Source of the DNA: Candidatus Bathyarchaeota archaeon
Lineage (GTDB): Archaea > Thermoproteota > Bathyarchaeia > TCS64
NCBI GenBank assembly: GCA_026394265.1
Contig: JAPKYO010000042.1
Location: 1-48,504, forward strand
DNA length: 48,504 nucleotides
Direction: 5' to 3'
In this document: positions 47,270 to 48,504 of the stretch, in pieces
How the letters are laid out: every line of letters begins with the position of its first letter
Position numbering within the stretch: the stretch's first letter is position 1
The notes under the pieces: model-generated
Database searches by the model: none
What the model was told of the DNA's origin: nothing
What the model saw: the letters and a program-made list of their open reading frames with translations, nothing else
Position numbers and translations under genes: made by a program

Positions 47270-48396
47270 TGTGCGAGCCTCCTGAGTTCCTGTGCTATGT
47301 CACCCTGTGTGGGGGTGACTCCGCCGAGGCGTGTGAGGGATGCTATCTTTGTCTGTCCGCAGGCGGCGCGCTGGACCTCGCGGACGAGCTTGCCGGCGTT
47401 CATCTCGACAACGAGTATGGCGTCGACCTTGTTCGCGAGATTCGTGAACTCCTCGTCGGGGAGGGGCCATAGGGTCTTGAGCCTGAGTAGCCCCGCCTTG
47501 ATGCCTTCTTCTCGGAGCTTCTTGACGGCGCCGTAGCTGGGGCGCGCGGAGGCGCCGAAGCTGACCACCGCAACCTTGGCGTCGTCGAGGTCTACCTTGG
47601 CGACATCCCTGAGCTTTGGCTCTGCCTGGGCTATCTTCTTCATTATGCGCCTTACCTTCTCGGCGTGTACCTTTGGCGAGTAGTCGCGGACGCCGTTTGG
47701 GCGGTGGCTGCTGCCCGTGACCTGCAGGCGGTAGCCCTGCCCGAACTTGGGCATCTCCGGGACCAGCGATAGATCATCCGTACCGAACGGAGTCACGGTC
47801 GGCCCCGAGGGCATCTTCCTGTTGAAAACCTCTACCTTCTCCGGGATGACGAGTTCCTCCTTGATGTGGCCGATCATGCCGTCGGGGAGGAAGTAGACGG
47901 GTGTCCTGTACTGCTCGGCGAGGTTGAAGGCGCGGACTGCGAGGTCGAACATCTCCTGCGCGCTCCACGGCGAGAGGGCTATGATCTCGTAGTCGCCGTG
48001 TGCGCCGTAGCGTGCTTGGTAGAAGTCCTGCTGGGACGCGTCCGTCGACTGCCCCGTGGAGGGGCCGCTGCGCTGGACGTCGACGACGACCAACGGCGTC
48101 TCGGTCATGTGTGCGTAGCTTAGGTTCTCCTGCATTAGGCTGAAGCCGGGGCCGCTTGTTGCCGTCATGGCCTTGGCGCCTGCCCAGCTGCTCCCGATGA
48201 CGGCGGCGATGCTGGCTATCTCGTCCTCCATCTGTAGGAAGTAGCCGCCCACCTTTGGGAGTTCCCCGCTCATGTACTCGGTGATCTCGTTTGCGGGGGT
48301 GATGGGGTAGCCGGCGAATAGGCGACAACCTACGCGTAGGGCCCCCTCGGCGCATGCTATGTTGCCGAGGGCGAGGTGCTTGCCCGGCTTAAGCAT
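47266..48396 (-). CDS. 2-oxoacid:ferredoxin oxidoreductase alpha subunit
   Basis: A 376-residue alpha subunit of the KorA type, with the pyrimidine-binding motif CRLFAGYPITPANEITEYMS, QMEDEIASIAAVIGSSWAG, ATSGPGFSLMQENLSYAHMT and the VDVQRSGPSTGQSTDASQQD loop. It joins the beta subunit by a four-base overlap, and the delta subunit lies just upstream. The KorABCD arrangement suits 2-oxoglutarate; pyruvate or branched-chain oxoacids are alternatives. Confidence 0.93.
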   Translation of the reverse strand: MLKPGKHLALGNIACAEGALRVGCRLFAGYPITPANEITEYMSGELPKVGGYFLQMEDEIASIAAVIGSSWAGAKAMTATSGPGFSLMQENLSYAHMTETPLVVVDVQRSGPSTGQSTDASQQDFYQARYGAHGDYEIIALSPWSAQEMFDLAVRAFNLAEQYRTPVYFLPDGMIGHIKEELVIPEKVEVFNRKMPSGPTVTPFGTDDLSLVPEMPKFGQGYRLQVTGSSHRPNGVRDYSPKVHAEKVRRIMKKIAQAEPKLRDVAKVDLDDAKVAVVSFGASARPSYGAVKKLREEGIKAGLLRLKTLWPLPDEEFTNLANKVDAILVVEMNAGKLVREVQRAACGQTKIASLTRLGGVTPTQGDIAQELRRLAQ

Positions 48397-48504
48397 CGGT
48401 TTTTTCCTCCTCGACTGTTATGGCGAAGTCTGGGCAATACCTCTCGCACCAGCGGCAGCCAGTGCACTTGTCGGCGCCTTCGGGCAGGCTCCCACCGAGG
48501 AGCG
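48389..48504 (-). CDS. 2-oxoacid:ferredoxin oxidoreductase delta (ferredoxin) subunit, partial
   Basis: The last 37 residues are visible, ending in TAA (48389-48391), which overlaps the alpha start. They contain one [4Fe-4S] motif, DKCTGCRWCERYCPDFAITV, typical of the small ferredoxin-like delta subunit. The N-terminus lies beyond the right edge, so a second cluster cannot be excluded. First gene, in order of transcription, of the visible part of the operon. Confidence 0.88.
   Translation of the reverse strand, partial: LLGGSLPEGADKCTGCRWCERYCPDFAITVEEEKTDA

Overview
The window is a GC-rich archaeal chromosome segment, almost fully coding, with genes on both strands. Archaeal hallmarks are archaeosine tRNA-guanine transglycosylase, aIF2-beta, an archaeal NAC protein, aMBF1, an Lsm protein, ribosomal protein eL38, a beta-CASP RNase, the aconitase-X type phosphomevalonate dehydratase, F420-dependent Mtd and TATA-like promoters. 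eL38 and the extended Lsm protein point to the TACK/Asgard side. Having folate C1 enzymes (Fhs, FolD), a methanopterin/F420 enzyme (Mtd) and Hyp maturation factors together would suit a Bathyarchaeia-like lineage; that placement is inference. I see no rRNA, CRISPR array or intact insertion sequence.

Layout. 1-0.9 kb: an AT-rich edge with a cut-off ORF and an Imm-5-like gene. 1.1-2.8 kb: both subunits of phosphomevalonate dehydratase (archaeal mevalonate pathway). 2.8-7.2 kb: a tandem-barrel protein, a DUF1801 protein, tRNA-Ser(CGA), a putative zinc peptidase, a homoserine dehydrogenase broken by an in-frame TAG, and an HD phosphohydrolase. 7.3-9.6 kb: FmdE-like protein with an ECF S-component, divergent from hypA and an Mrp/MinD-type hypB. 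9.6-15.7 kb: transporter, wHTH protein, phosphoribosyltransferase, aIF2-beta/DUF424, a membrane-anchored nuclease-like protein, a metallo-beta-lactamase RNase-like protein and NAC. 15.8-24.6 kb: a tiny AbrB-like ORF, folD-fhs, an asymmetric heterodimeric ABC exporter, mtd, a methyltransferase and the detached C2-PUA part of archaeosine TGT. 24.9-31.4 kb: information-processing genes (aMBF1, AK6, Zn ribbon, wHTH, Lsm, TGT catalytic part, beta-CASP RNase, eL38). 31.5-38.2 kb: P-type ATPase, class V aminotransferase, pyrophosphatase, GNAT, HypC and MFS. 38.2-44.1 kb: hyuA-hyuB, a broken Lrp/AsnC regulator, and a compact sulfur-carrier operon (tusA, dsrE2, three DsrE/F/H-like genes). 44.1-45.7 kb: NUDIX gene, then an AT-rich island with an unrecognised membrane protein. 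45.7-48.5 kb: 2-oxoacid:ferredoxin oxidoreductase operon, cut by the right edge.

Together the genes suggest an anaerobe using ferredoxin-dependent 2-oxoacid oxidation, C1 units on both folate and methanopterin carriers, and NiFe hydrogenase (Hyp factors present, no hydrogenase here). The least explained parts are the AT-rich island, the sulfur-carrier operon without Dsr/Hdr partners, the split archaeosine TGT, the TAG-interrupted homoserine dehydrogenase, and two structured or G-rich intergenic elements (29.70-29.82 kb and 31.48-31.50 kb).
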